From assembly GCA_023213395.1 (NCBI GenBank), contig CM041465.1, forward strand, positions 30,945,741 to 31,009,740: DNA of 64,000 bases. Reading direction: 5' to 3'. This DNA comes from Cycas panzhihuaensis (Eukaryota; Cycadophyta). The notes under the pieces were generated by a model, which was given only the letters and a program-made list of their open reading frames with translations, was not told the DNA's origin and ran no database searches. Positions within the stretch are counted from its first letter, which is position 1. Each line of letters opens with the position of its first letter. The position numbers were made by a program, and so were the translations under genes. This document shows positions 32,727 through 43,480 of this stretch, in pieces.

Positions 32727-33675
32727 ATGTGTACACATCTAGCACCATCATTTGTGAATAGCCAAGTTAACAAAGGCAAAGCCATAGCAAAAAGATCATC
32801 TTCCCCAACATCTGTGGCTGGCCCATCTTCTCCAACATCGTCAACTTCCTCCGTGCCAAACATTTCACATGATCCTTTTCAGGATCAAAACAAAGACCAA
32901 GAGGCTGTGGAAATGAAAACCTCATTCCCAACTCGAGCTTTTCGTGAAGCCTACCAACTACACAAGGACATGCGACCAGATGAGGTAGGCAAAACTGGCA
33001 CTAGAAGTGCCCATAGAGCAAGGATGCATGAATCACTTTCCGTTGAGCTTGAACCAAATAGATTGCACCTTGCTCTTAATGAAGAGCCCCTAACGTACGA
33101 AGAAGCTGTAAAGCATGCAACTTGGAGAAATGGCATGAACGAAGAGTACCAATCTCTTATCAAGAACAATACATGGGAGCTTGTTGATCTACCACTTGGA
33201 AGAAAGGTAGTTCAAAATAAATGGGTGTTCAAAAACAAGTACAGATTAGATGGCAGCCTAGAAAAACACAAGGCGAGGTTGGTAGCAAAAGGATTCATGC
33301 AAAGGGAAGGCATCAACTACACTGAAATCTTTGCTCCTACAACCAAGTGGCCTACAATCAGAACTCTTATAGCCTTGGCTACTCAACAGGGTTGGAAAAT
33401 CCACCAACTCGATGTTAAGACTGCATTTCTCAATGGAGACATTAAAGAATAAATTTACATGGCTCAGCCAGAAGGATATGAGATTATCGGTCAGGAGCAT
33501 AAGGTTTGCAGGCTCAAAAAGTCCTTGTACGGCCTAAGGCAAGGCCCTCGTGCTTGGTTTACCAAGTTGTCTGAAAGAATGAGGCAACTTGGATACGAGG
33601 TTTATGACTATCAAGATATTAATGCAACATTATTCATCAAGCGCCAAAATGATAGTCACTTACCTCAAAATTATA
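32727..33675 (+). pseudogene. RE6 reverse transcriptase, N-terminal part, cut before the active site
   Basis: After a Ser/Pro-rich linker, the RVT_2 domain starts near 33080 (EEPLTYEEAVKHATW). It continues with NTWELVDLPLGRKVV, LVAKGFMQREGINYTE, HQLDVKTAFLNGDIKE and LKKSLYGLRQGPRAWF (33510-33560). A stop lies at 33450. Homology with RE7 ends at about 33675, after the word for TYLKI and before the YVDD motif. RT resumes at about 40903 with GNSEQVISQLKKDL. The residues between, including the catalytic Asp-Asp, are missing. Confidence 0.88.
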
Positions 33676-35616
33676 TGTTGTTGTACTATCTTATTTCTGC
33701 AGATAAGAAGAAGGAGTGTGGCTGCTTAAAAGCAACCTATTTGCAGGCCTAAAGGAGCACAGGAATTGCTCAGCTGATAGCAATTTTCAGCCATCTTTTT
33801 GAGCCTCAAATCTAGCATTTTGATGTATTTTTGGCCATTTTTTTGCAGTAAAAGTCAGATTTCAAGGTTGCAGAAGAAGAAATCAGTGACTCTCATTGAT
33901 TAGAGGCAGATTTTAAAGTATAAAATCAAACCGTACGGACGCTGCATGATCAGACGGATTTTCGTACAATGCACGGCCAAAAATCAAAGTGCCGAATCGC
34001 ATTTAAATTTCACCAAGAGGGTGCGTCTTGGCATCCTAAGCACTTTTGTCTACTGGACCGACGTGAGATTTTGAGTTTAAAGGGGTCAAACAGCCTATTT
34101 TTGCAATCGTTTTCCAAATTTAAAATCTCGGATCTACAAAAATCTGAGGAGTTTTTTCCTCATTGTAATACATGTTTTTGGATCTCCTCGTCCCGATCTA
34201 TCATTTGGGACAAGTCTCACATGAATCCGACGCGCTGAAAAGTTATGACAATTTTAGGTTTTGTAGTACATTTTGGTCATGAGCTAAACTCGGCTTTTTT
34301 GCCTGTTTTTGACAAAGTTTTTCCAAAATTTTTGTATAATTGGAAAGTGCAAGTGAAGGCCAAAGAACTGAAATTTTAATTTTTCAAAAATTTTTGAAAT
34401 TTGTGCCATATAAGCAGATCTGATGCAGTCCCTTGGAGACTTAGTTTGCTGAAAAATTTGAATTTTCGAGTATACCTTGTATTTCTCAAATTTATTTTTG
34501 TTTTCCCCTTCTTTTAAAAAAAAAAAAGAAACAAAAAAAAATTATTATATGTAAAAGGGGTTTTTTAAAGACATTTATAGCCTTTGTGGCTTTTAGAGGC
34601 CTATTTTGGCCCTTTTGTAAAAAGAACAAGGTACTTAAATCCCATGTAAAGCCAATCATCTGGATCGGAGCAATATCCGATGATTTGGCTCATCATGTGT
34701 ATGATTTTAATGGTTGCATGCACTTGGAGACTTCATTGAGTGCCACTTGGGCACATAGAGTGCCATTTGGGCACTAGGTGGACACGGCAACAACACTTAA
34801 GTGGAGCATTTACATTCATTTACATCTGGTTTCCATTATTTTTACATGACATTCGAGAACAAGAGCACTTTCCTTAAAATCAACTCATCTCGACGACTTT
34901 ATACCGCCATTCTTGACTTGTGCGCATACCGCCTTTGGTTGAAATAGACCAAGGTTGGTCAAGTCCAGCCCTAAGGGAGGTGTGAGTTTCATCCGGGTCA
35001 GTCATAACTTGTATAGTGGTGGAGGGACAGTTAGCCATACCTACGGCCTCCAATCGAGGATTATCACGATAACCATCCGGGAAAACTGAAAACCCTTAAT
35101 CAAGATAATTAATTTAGCTGGGCCAATATTCGTCATAGCCGTGGGACATGCATGTACTTCTCTTCGGAGAGTATATCGCTGCTCATTGGTGAACTGGGTG
35201 AGGACCAAGCACAGGCTCCACGTTTACTTGGATTTCATCACCAAGGAGCGGTGTGGGTATCGCGGTGAAGGCCATTAACACGCATACTAGAAGCCCCCTT
35301 AGGCATCGACACCTCACCTACTTTGGATACAAGTTAGAGGTTTGGGTTTGTTACACATCCTACATCACTTTGGTTTTCAGTTGTGTGCACCCACATGCGG
35401 CTTCTATATAGGCCTTCTCACTTATCTTGATTAGATCACTTACATCACATACTTATTTGTGATCTCTTTGCTTCCACATCTTACATTGCATTACTTCATT
35501 ATTCCCTATTGCGTCAGGTAGACTTGTCACAAGTGTCAGTGACTCCACCTTCTTCTACTTAGTGCATTTTGATACACATTTATATACATCACTCTTATTC
35601 ATCTTTTCACACCACC
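33676..35616 (+). other. RE7 long untranslated leader
   Basis: About 1.9 kb without coding function. It holds an A-rich tract (34518-34545) and a block (34640-34690, 34880-35410) conserved with the RE6 leader, including ATCTGGATCGGAGCAAT and GCTGCTCATTGGTGAA. The hairpin at 35155-35173 lies in the conserved block. The primer-binding site and the first part of the leader are missing. Confidence 0.7.
35155..35173 (+). promoter_or_regulatory. TTCG-loop hairpin in RE7 leader
   Basis: TAC (35155-35157) pairs with GTA (35171-35173) and CTC (35160-35162) with GAG (35167-35169) around the loop TTCG, giving the very stable C(UUCG)G tetraloop in RNA. It aligns with 29342-29362 in RE6. Confidence 0.45.
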
Positions 35617-36600
35617 ATGTCGACCAACTTCAAGCAGAATGTGAACTGTATACTAAAAGGGAAGGAGAATTGGGATCTATGGTTCACGGGAGTTAAGAAC
35701 GCAGCCAAGTATGAGGGACTCTGGCTGGAGCACTTGGAGCGAACCCCGATAGTACCTGCAACCGACACCACACCGCAGAGTGGTGGCACACCCCCAGCTC
35801 CTCTTGCTCATAATCCGCAACGACGACAGTGGATCATTGAAGACCAGAAGATCAGAGCAGGGATCCTGCTAGTTACAGATTACTCCTTGCACAACCTGAT
35901 CGATGACACGCAAAGACGACATCGCCTTCAAGGTCCTCAAGTCCTCAAAAGAAACTTTGATACTCGATCGACTTGGAGTTTGTTCATATGGTATTGAAGA
36001 TGAACAAGATGCGAATGCGTAAAGGGCGAGCACATGAAACCATCAATGCTCTTCGCCCCATTAAATGTGCCATTGATAGGGATTTTAAGACCCAATGCAT
36101 AACTTGGGCCTTCCTAATTCAATCCGGTCTACATGTTCACGATTATAAGAACACGCTAGGAAATCTTCACTATCCGGCACATCAAGACCCTCAACTTCAA
36201 GCATTAGGCGAGAAGTTTATTGAACATGACAAGACCTTCACTACTAGCTTCCCACTTTGATTCAACTCCTAATGCGCCTTTGAAGTCGACATGGACGAGG
36301 AAGTATACTACACCAAGCAAAGAAGGTCAATCTTCACGCGGAGGAAGAAGAGGTCGTGGAAGAGGCGGGGAAAGCAACAGGGACAACCACATAGGCAACA
36401 ACAAGGTCAAGAAGAAATAGTAGTCAAAAGATCATCAATCGAGACACCAAACAACAATGCTCCCACGTGTCAAAGGTGTAACAGAAAGGACACCTTGCAA
36501 AAGATTGCCGCATTGACTACAGCATTGCCTCGTCATCAACAACAACAACATCAAGCCCACAATGTTGATGAGAGTCATGATGACTCATTTGCGTGAGCAA
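35617..36600 (+). pseudogene. RE7 gag
   Basis: It starts MSTNFKQNVNCILKGKENWD at 35617, as in RE6. The frame is open to about 35960 and then shifts (35973-36260, then 36291-36596). The core words WFTGVKNAAKYEGLW, TQCITWAFLIQSG and an Arg/Gly-rich stretch near 36340 remain. The zinc knuckle begins CQRCNRKD near 36468, but a deletion shifts the frame so the His and last Cys are lost. The region before the knuckle is shorter than in RE6. Confidence 0.82.
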
Positions 36601-36739
36601 ATCTCATTGAGGCACGTATTCAACAAAGCAGGAAGCATCCACTTCATCTATTGCTTCCGGACCTAAGAGGTACATCGAGGCACACTGTGGCACGACCCAT
36701 TTGTCACCTTGATTCGCCACTACCTCGACCACTTGGACA

Positions 36740-38215
36740 GTAAATCTTGCATCAACATCATCATCGATGGGTTATGGACAGGGAGCTACCCAAAGACATG
36801 ACTTGTCACCGAGACTTCTTCGTGATTTTGATTCCGAGGTCACCGGAGTAGTACACATGGTCGATAAGTCGACACAACTGCTCAAGGCATGGGCTCTATA
36901 TGCACAAGCTCCTGTGCCCCGCCAATTTTACTTTAAAAGATGTCTTGTATATTCCCCATCTCAAACAAAACCTTCTGTCGTTATCCACACTTGTCTCCCG
37001 TGGATTCGACCTGAGTGTCACAGCTAACAATCAAGTTCTTAGTGTTATTCACCCACCTTCATGTTCTGTGGTAATGACTGGGAAACTTGAAGGTAAGCTA
37101 TTTACATTGACTGGAACCACATTGTCTTCTTCCGCATACCAAGTTGTTGCCCCCATCTGTGTCGTGGAAGAACTTGCATATAATGTCACATTGACTCATT
37201 CCAAGTTGTCCCTAGAAGCTCTTTGGCATGCTCGCATGGGGCACGTCAAACTTGATCGGCTTAAGGAAATCTCTCATTCTACTCTGTGTCTACCTGCATT
37301 TTCCTCTAAGCCATTCAAATGTGAAGCTTGCATTATTGCCAAATCCTGATAGCCATTTCCCGAGTCAATGGAAAGCCAATCAACCTCTTGAATTAGTACA
37401 CTCGGACATTTGTGGGCCTATGCCTATCCCTTCTCTCACGGGGAAGAGGTACTATATTACATTTATTGATGACTTCACTCGAAAGGTATGGGTGACTGTC
37501 TCAAATCAAAAGATGAAGCATTCACGATTCAAGGCATTCAAGGCTCTCACGGAGAAGGAATCCGGATATCAATCAAGTGTCTCAGATCGACAATGGTGGC
37601 GAATACACTTCAAATGAATTCGAAGACTTCTTGTGTCGTGAGGGATCAAGCATCAAACAACTATTGCAGGTACCCCTTAGCAGAATGGAGTTGCTGAAAG
37701 GGCTAATAGAACCATAATGAATATGGCACGGGCTATGCTTATCTTCAAGAATGTACCTGTATATCTTTGGGCTGAAGCTATTTATACTGCAATCTACTGC
37801 ATGAACAACATAAGTCCATCGAAGCTCGGCCTGTCTCCAAATGAACGATGGACTGGACGGACCCCCACCGCCCATCACTTCAAAATTTTTGGCTCTACTT
37901 GTTATGCTCACATTCTTGATGAGCATAGAAATAAGCTCCAGCTGCGAGCTTTAAAGGGCATCTTTGTTGGGTACCCCATGAACAAGAAAGGGTACAAGGT
38001 CTTCATTCCAACATTAAAGAAGATCATTATCACTAGAGATGTGGTGTTTGCAGAGACAGAGGATCAACTACTTCAACTTGATTCTAAAGCACCATCTCAT
38101 AGATACAACGATGTCCAGGAATATGATGTACAGATTCCAACATTTGGGGGAGAGACTGAAGAAATACTCAAAATTTTGGAATCGACAATAGAGCCCGGAG
38201 GACACTATCCTTGAC
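36740..38215 (+). pseudogene. RE7 protease and integrase
   Basis: The protease starts near 36767 and reads WVMDRE where RE6 has IMDTGA, so the catalytic Asp-Thr-Gly is lost. VLYIPHLKQNLLSLSTLVSR at 36945-37004 and the pre-integrase words LWHARMGHVKLDRL and CEACIIAKS (37215-37349) are good. The integrase core continues with HSDICGPMP near 37402 and, after frameshifts near 37360, 37520 and 37650, with QNGVAERANRT at about 37681 (catalytic Glu). The C-terminal region 37717-38214 is open (GIFVGYPMNKKGYKVF) and contains one copy of the segment that is doubled in RE6. Confidence 0.85.
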
Positions 38216-39660
38216 TCGATCCTCAGGCCAATGTGCGCCAACCCGCCATCTTGGGAGAATAGCCGTGAATCACCACGTCGAGCATCAAAAGGAAAAGGAG
38301 TTGCGAAGAACCACCTTCACCACCTTCGGTTGTAGGGCCGTCTTCTCCAACAATGTCATCAAGCTCGGGACCATACATCTCCCATGATCCTTTTCAGATC
38401 AAAATGAAGACCAGATGTTGCGGAAATGAAAACCTCATTCCCAACCAAAGGTTTCGAGAAGCCTACAGTTGCACAAAGACTTGAGATCGATGAGGTAGGC
38501 AAACGGCACTCAAGTAGTGCCTACTGAGCAAGGGAGCAAACATCACTTCCCATAGAGCTTGAACCGTAATCGCACCTTGCTTCAAATGACGAGCCTCTAT
38601 CATACCAAGAAGCTGTGAAACACACAGTTTGGAGAAATGCCATGAATGAGGAATACCAATGCTTGATCAAGAACGGTACATGGGAGCTCGTTGATCTGCC
38701 TTTGGGAAGGAAGGTAGTCAGAAACAAATGGGTGTTCAAAAATAAATACAGATCAGATGGCACCCTTGAAAAACACAAGGCGAGGCTAGTTGCAAAAGGA
38801 TTCACCCAAAGGGAAGGCATCGACTACACAGAAGTCTTCGCACCAACTACCAAATGGCCCACAATCAGAGCACTTGTGGCCTTGGCTGCTCAACAGGGTT
38901 GGAAAATCCACCAACTCGATGTGAAAATTGCTTTTCTCAATGGAGATTTGGAAGAAGAAATCTACATGACACAGCCTGAAGGCTTTGAGATAGCAAGACA
39001 GAGGCGTAAAGTGTGTAGACTGAAAAAGTCGTTATATGGCCTAAAACAAGCCCCTCGCGCTTGGTTCACCAAGTTGTCCAACAAAATGAGGCAACTTGGA
39101 TATGAGGTATGTGACTATCAAGACGTTGATGCAACTTTGTTTATTAAGAGAGAAAAAGGCAAAGTCACATATCTCACGATCTTTGTGGGACGACATCTCG
39201 ATAATCGGAAATAGTGAGCGGGATATCAAGAAATTAAAGATGGACTTGTCAAAATCCTTGACTCTCGACCTCGGACTAATGAGATATTACTTGGGAATTG
39301 AGGTAACTCAATGCAATGGAAAAATCTTTCTCTCCCAAGGAAAATATATCAACGATCTTCTAATCAAGTTCAGATTAGAGATGCCAGCACAGTGCATACT
39401 CCAATGGAGCCTAATGCCAAACTTTCCGATGAAGACACTCGAGAGGCAGATGCAACACTCTATCGGCAACTTGTAGGTAGCCTCATTTATGTTACCAACA
39501 CAAGGCCAGATATTGCCCATGCCATTGGTATTCTTGCCCGTCACATGACAACTCCAAAGCAGAACCATTGGCAAGCAAAGAATACGAGTGTTGAAGTACC
39601 TAAAGACGACCAAAGAAACTTGGTTTGTTGTATGAGCACAACAATGATTTCGGACTTACA
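38216..39660 (+). pseudogene. RE7 reverse transcriptase
   Basis: After a degraded linker, RT is open from 38615 to 39214. It has NGTWELVDLPLGRKVV, LVAKGFTQREGIDYTE, HQLDVKIAFLNGDLEEE and LKKSLYGLKQAPRAWF. At the active site a frameshift turns the expected YVDD into FVGRH (about 39180-39200). The frame is regained with LGLMRYYLGIEVTQ (39270-39310) and YRQLVGSLIYVTNTRPDIAH (39460-39520). A further shift occurs near 39390. Confidence 0.86.
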
Positions 39661-40078
39661 AGATACAGACTGGATTTTGCCTATGACAAAAATACAGAAG
39701 ATCAACGTCCGGCACATCACATTTCTTGAACACCCAATTTCATGGCGGTCAAGGCGTGAAAATCATCGCAGATTCTCATCAAGTTTAATACATAGTCGCT
39801 TCCGAGGCTAGCAAGGAGGTGATATGGTCGCAAATTATTACATACTTTGGATATCACCCATAGGTCCAACGAGCTTACATGTGGACAATCAACAAGAATC
39901 CACATGGCCAAGAATCTGCTTTTTCATGATCGTACAAAGCACATTTGTACAAAAGTCCACAGGATTCGGAACCGGTCCATGACGGCACAATACAATTGGA
40001 ACACCGCCCCACAAAGAAATCAAGTGGTCGATATCTTCACCAAACCGGCCGCAAAGGGTGAAGTTTGAGCAGCCTGAA
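39661..40078 (+). pseudogene. RE7 RNase H domain
   Basis: Degraded Copia RNase H. Words for SWRSR, NQQES and FHDRTKHI occur at 39740-39945, and QVVDIFTKP near 40020. It is shorter than the same domain in the RE6 tail (41337-41837), and the frame is broken at least three times. Confidence 0.7.
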
Positions 40079-40139
40079 GCGGCTCGGCCTTAGGGCCTCC
40101 ATCTCCAATCGATTGAAGGAGATGGTACATGGACCAAAG

Positions 40140-40300
40140 ATACTCTATCCCATTCGTGAAAACCCCTTGTGGGCGCGGAAGGATTAGAGTAAGTCTCGCT
40201 CTCTCCTGCTCGTGAAAACCCCTCATGGGCGCGAAAGGAGTTGGGTTGTACTTGTTTCAAAATCGAACCTATGAAAACTCGAACGGGCATGGGGGATGAC
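40140..40300 (+). repeat. RE7 3' untranslated repeats, about 56 bp
   Basis: CGTGAAAACCCC followed by TGGGCGCG(G/A)AAGGA occurs at 40156 and 40211. A third diverged copy (ATGAAAACTCGAACGGGCAT) starts near 40270. The same arrangement occurs in the RE6 tail. Confidence 0.85.
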
Positions 40301-40559
40301 GAAGCGGTATATGGAGACTCAGATCAAGTCGCACAACCAACTTGTACGCTTGGCTATCTAGCTACACTCAAAGAGCCGTCCGAGCCACTTCATAGAATAG
40401 GAAGTCAAGTCCGTGGGTTTTATTCCCGAGGGTTTTTCCACAAAAGTGTCTTGTAGGTTGTAGATTTTTTTTTCTCAATGTAATAATGAGGCTATAATGA
40501 AGACCTCATAGATTAGAATAGGATAAAGGAAAATGACCTTCTGCCATTAAGGGGGGGAT

Positions 40560-40899
40560 TGTGACAATGTTAATGTCACATGGTCATTTCATGAAGTTTA
40601 TAACTTTAGGATAAGGTGACTATGCCTAAGTCACTTAAGTGAAATGACATAAAGTTCATTTCATTGTAATTTCATGTAATCTCATTTGAATGTCATTGGG
40701 AGGGAAAACTCAAATTCCAAACCCTAATGAGCATCCTCATTATATAAGCTGAAATTACATGGAGAGTGATCATATTCTACACTTCTCCTCTTTGAGCTCA
40801 AGCTATTAGCATTCTCTTGTTGAGTACATTGTGCTTGCCTCCACTATTTGCCATTGTGTAGTGTTAGTGCACTAGATCCCTAGATCCATTCCCTCAACA
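40560..40899 (+). repeat. RE7 3' LTR
   Basis: 340 bp, from TGTGACAATGTTAATG to CCCTCAACA, directly after TAAGGGGGGGAT. It is homologous to the RE6 LTR in the U3 part (TTAATGTCACA, CACTTAAGTGAAATG). Confidence 0.9.
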
Positions 40900-40902
40900 C
40901 GG

Positions 40903-41837
40903 GGAATAGTGAACAGGTAATCAGCCAGCTAAAGAAGGACCTTGCTAAAACTTTTGAATTGTCTGACCTCGGGTTGATGAAATATTACTTGGGAATTGAA
41001 GTAACTCAAAAGAATGGCAAAATCTCTCTCCCAAGAAAAATATATCAACAATCTTCTGACAAAGTTTCAGTTGGAAGGTGCTCGACCAGTGGATACACCT
41101 ATGGAGCCTAATATTAAACTCTCAGCTGATGGTGACATTAGGGAGGCAGACGCAACACTCTACAGGCAACTTGTAGGTAGTCTCATCTATACTACCAACA
41201 CAAGGCCGAATATTGCACACTCTGTCTGCATTCTTGCAAGATTCATGACAAATCTTAAGCAGAATCATTGGCAAGCTGCAATACGCAATACGAGTGTTGA
41301 GGTACCTAAAGACGACCAACAAATACGGTCTGTTGTATGAACCCAATGCAGAAGTTAAACTTTATGCATACACGCACTCGAACTTTCTTTGGAGATAAAG
41401 ACACAGGAAGATCTAGGTCTGGGTACGTAACATTTCTTAGAACAGCACCAATATCATGGAGATCCAGATGCCAGAAGATAGTTGCAGACTCAACCGCCGA
41501 AGCTGAGTATATTGCTGCTTCTGAGACAAGCAAGGAGGTGATATGGCTTAGAAAATTGTTGAATACATTAAATGCCACCCAAGCAAGTTCTACTAGCTTA
41601 CATGTAGATAATCAATCTACAATCCAGATGGCTAAAAATCCTGTATTTCATGATCGTACCAAACATATAAGTACGAAAGTCCACAGGATTAGAGAACTAG
41701 TTCATGATGGTACAATTCAACTGGAGTACTGCCCCACAGTAGATCAAGTGGCCGATATCTTCACCAAACCACTGAAGAGGGTGAAGTTTGCACAGTTTCG
41801 AAAGCAACTAGGCCTTAAGGCCTCCATCTCTAACTGA
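40903..41837 (+). pseudogene. RE6 reverse transcriptase C-terminus and RNase H (continuation after RE7)
   Basis: RT resumes with GNSEQVISQLKKDL and LGLMKYYLGIEVTQ at 40905-41010. A frameshift leads to 41014-41340 with YRQLVGSLIYTTNTRPNIAH. RNase H is open from 41337 to 41837: RSGYVTFL, STAEAEYIAASE, HVDNQSTIQMAKNPVFHDRT (41600-41660), VADIFTKPLKRVKF. The stop at 41835 ends pol. This domain is nearly intact, unlike most others in the window. Confidence 0.88.
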
Positions 41838-41862
41838 TTGAAAGAGATGACAATAGGACCAT

Positions 41863-42030
41863 CATACTCTGTCTCATTCGTGAAAACCCCTTGTGGACGC
41901 GTAAGGACAAAGGTAAGTCTCTACTCTATCCCATTCGTGAAAACCCCTTGTGGGCGCGAAAGGATAAGGGTTGTATCAGTTTGGAAAATCGAAACCTGTG
42001 AAAACTCGAAAGGACATGGGGGATGATCGT
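41863..42030 (+). repeat. RE6 3' untranslated repeats, about 57 bp
   Basis: ATTCGTGAAAACCCCTTGTG occurs at 41876 and 41933. A third degenerate copy (TGTGAAAACTCGAAAGGACA) starts near 41996. RE7 has the same three-part arrangement at 40140-40300. Confidence 0.88.
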
Positions 42031-42270
42031 ATGGTATATGGAGACTCAATAGATTTTAGCTACAAAATTCTTTGTACTAATTGGCTATCTGGATTCATTT
42101 AAAGAGCCGCCTGAGCCGGGTTAGTAGATTAGAAAATTTGTAGGTTTTTTTCCCCATGAGGGTTTCCCACAAAAGTGTCATGGTAGTTTGCTTTGTAAGA
42201 GGCTCAAATGAAGACCTCATAAGTTAGAATAAAATAGGATGAAATGGCCTTCTACCATTAAGGGGGAGAT

Positions 42271-42413
42271 TGAAAAGGGCTAATGTCACAAGGTCATTAC
42301 ATTAGTTGATTATTTCTAAAAGGGGTCTTAAGTGAAACTTTAAAGTCTCTCTTGCTCCCATGTTTGTCTTTGTGTTTAGTGCATGGAGATGAAGGATAGA
42401 TCCACTCTTTTCA
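42271..42413 (+). repeat. RE6 3' LTR, with internal deletion
   Basis: 143 bp. It starts TGAAAAGGGCTAATG after AAGGGGGAGAT and ends CACTCTTTTCA. It joins the word CTTTAAA to AGTCTCTC, skipping about 155 bp present in the 5' LTR. The target duplication GGTAA follows. Confidence 0.92.
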
Positions 42414-43480
42414 GGTAATTGGTTTACTCAACATAGAAGGAAATGAAAAGGTATGTGAAGGATGCATGCTTGGAAAACAACTTAGAAACTAATTCCTGGA
42501 AGCATCTTGGAGAGTGGTGGACACACTGGAAATTGTTCATAGTGATCTTTATAGACCCATGAAAACTACATCTTTTAGATGAGAAAAATATTTCATTGTC
42601 TTTATTGATGATTTAAAAAGGAAAGCCTGGGTTTACTTTATCAAAATTAAATTAGATGCCTTCAACATCTTCAAAGAATTTAGAGCTTATGCTAAAATAG
42701 AAAGTGGCAAGAAAATCAAGATCTACGAAATTGACAATAAAGGAGAATTCATCCCTAATGACTTCTACAAATATTGTAAGGCTTATGGAATTAAGAGGCA
42801 ACTGACAATGACATACACTCTTTAATCAAATAGTGTAGCTGAAAGGAAAAATAGAACCATCACAAAAATGGTGAGAAGCATGCCAAAAGAAAAAGAGGTA
42901 TCAACTAACCTTTGGGCTGAAGCTTTTAACATTATAGTCTACCACATCAATAGAAGCCCTACAAAAGCAGTTAAAGTTAAGATTCCAGAAGAAGCTTGGA
43001 GCAATAGAAAGCCATAGGTTAGCCATCTAAAAGTATTCGAGAGCATTGCCTTTGTTCACATTCCAAAAGAAAAAAGGGGCAAGCTTGATGAGAAGAGCAT
43101 AAAACGCATCTTTGTAGGTTACAACAAAAAATCCGAAGGCTACAGATGTATCAAACCTTGAACAAAGGAAGCCATCATAAGCGAAGATGCCATATTTGAA
43201 GAACATCACACTTTAATTAAAATTCCATTGATAGAAGAAGAGGAAGGTATTAACAAAATCAATCCTTTATTTACTGAAAGGGAAGTTCAAACAGAATCAA
43301 TAGAGGAAGATCTTGTAGAAGATGAAAGTTCCCTAAGCAATAATAGCCTAGAATCAATTAAAAATCAAACTTAAGAAAGAGTCCTAAAATGGTATCTATC
43401 AACCCTTCATGATTCAGAAATTCCTCAAGTATCAAAGAAGGAAGACAAACACAGTCTCAAAGCAATGTTGAAAAGCTAAT
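42414..43480 (+). pseudogene. RE5 pre-integrase and integrase
   Basis: Directly after RE6 the frame reads GLLNIEGNEKV and CEGCMLGKQ. The core has HSDLYRPMK near 42540 (first Asp), FIVFIDDLKRKAWVYF (42594-42640), EIDNKGEFIP near 42728 (second Asp) and NSVAERKNRTI near 42828 (catalytic Glu). FVGYNKKSEGY and an acidic linker follow to 43370. Stops occur at 42490, 42580, 42823, 43016, 43159 and 43372. The order and spacing are normal for Copia. Confidence 0.85.

Larger units (their letters stand above)
33675..40899 (+). mobile_element. RE7: sibling Copia copy inserted into RE6, 5' LTR missing
   Basis: The interior matches RE6 through leader, gag, protease, integrase, RT and RNase H, with the same start (ATG 35617) and the same 3' repeats. 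A 3' LTR (40560-40899) follows the polypurine tract TAAGGGGGGGAT. No 5' LTR is found at the left edge; the sequence passes directly from RE6 RT into leader sequence at about 33675. No target duplication is detectable because the left end is lost. The right junction 40899/40900 is exact. Confidence 0.85.
27661..42413 (+). mobile_element. RE6: Copia element nested in RE5 and interrupted by RE7
   Basis: The 5' LTR (27661-27958) and shortened 3' LTR (42271-42413) are flanked by a perfect 5-bp target duplication GGTAA (27656-27660 and 42414-42418). The primer-binding site TGGTATCAAAGC is at 27961-27972, and a polypurine tract AAGGGGGAGAT directly precedes the 3' LTR. Gag begins at 29966, giving an unusually long leader of about 2 kb. 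Pol is cut at about 33675 by RE7 and resumes at about 40900. Excluding RE7 the element is about 7.5 kb. Confidence 0.93.
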
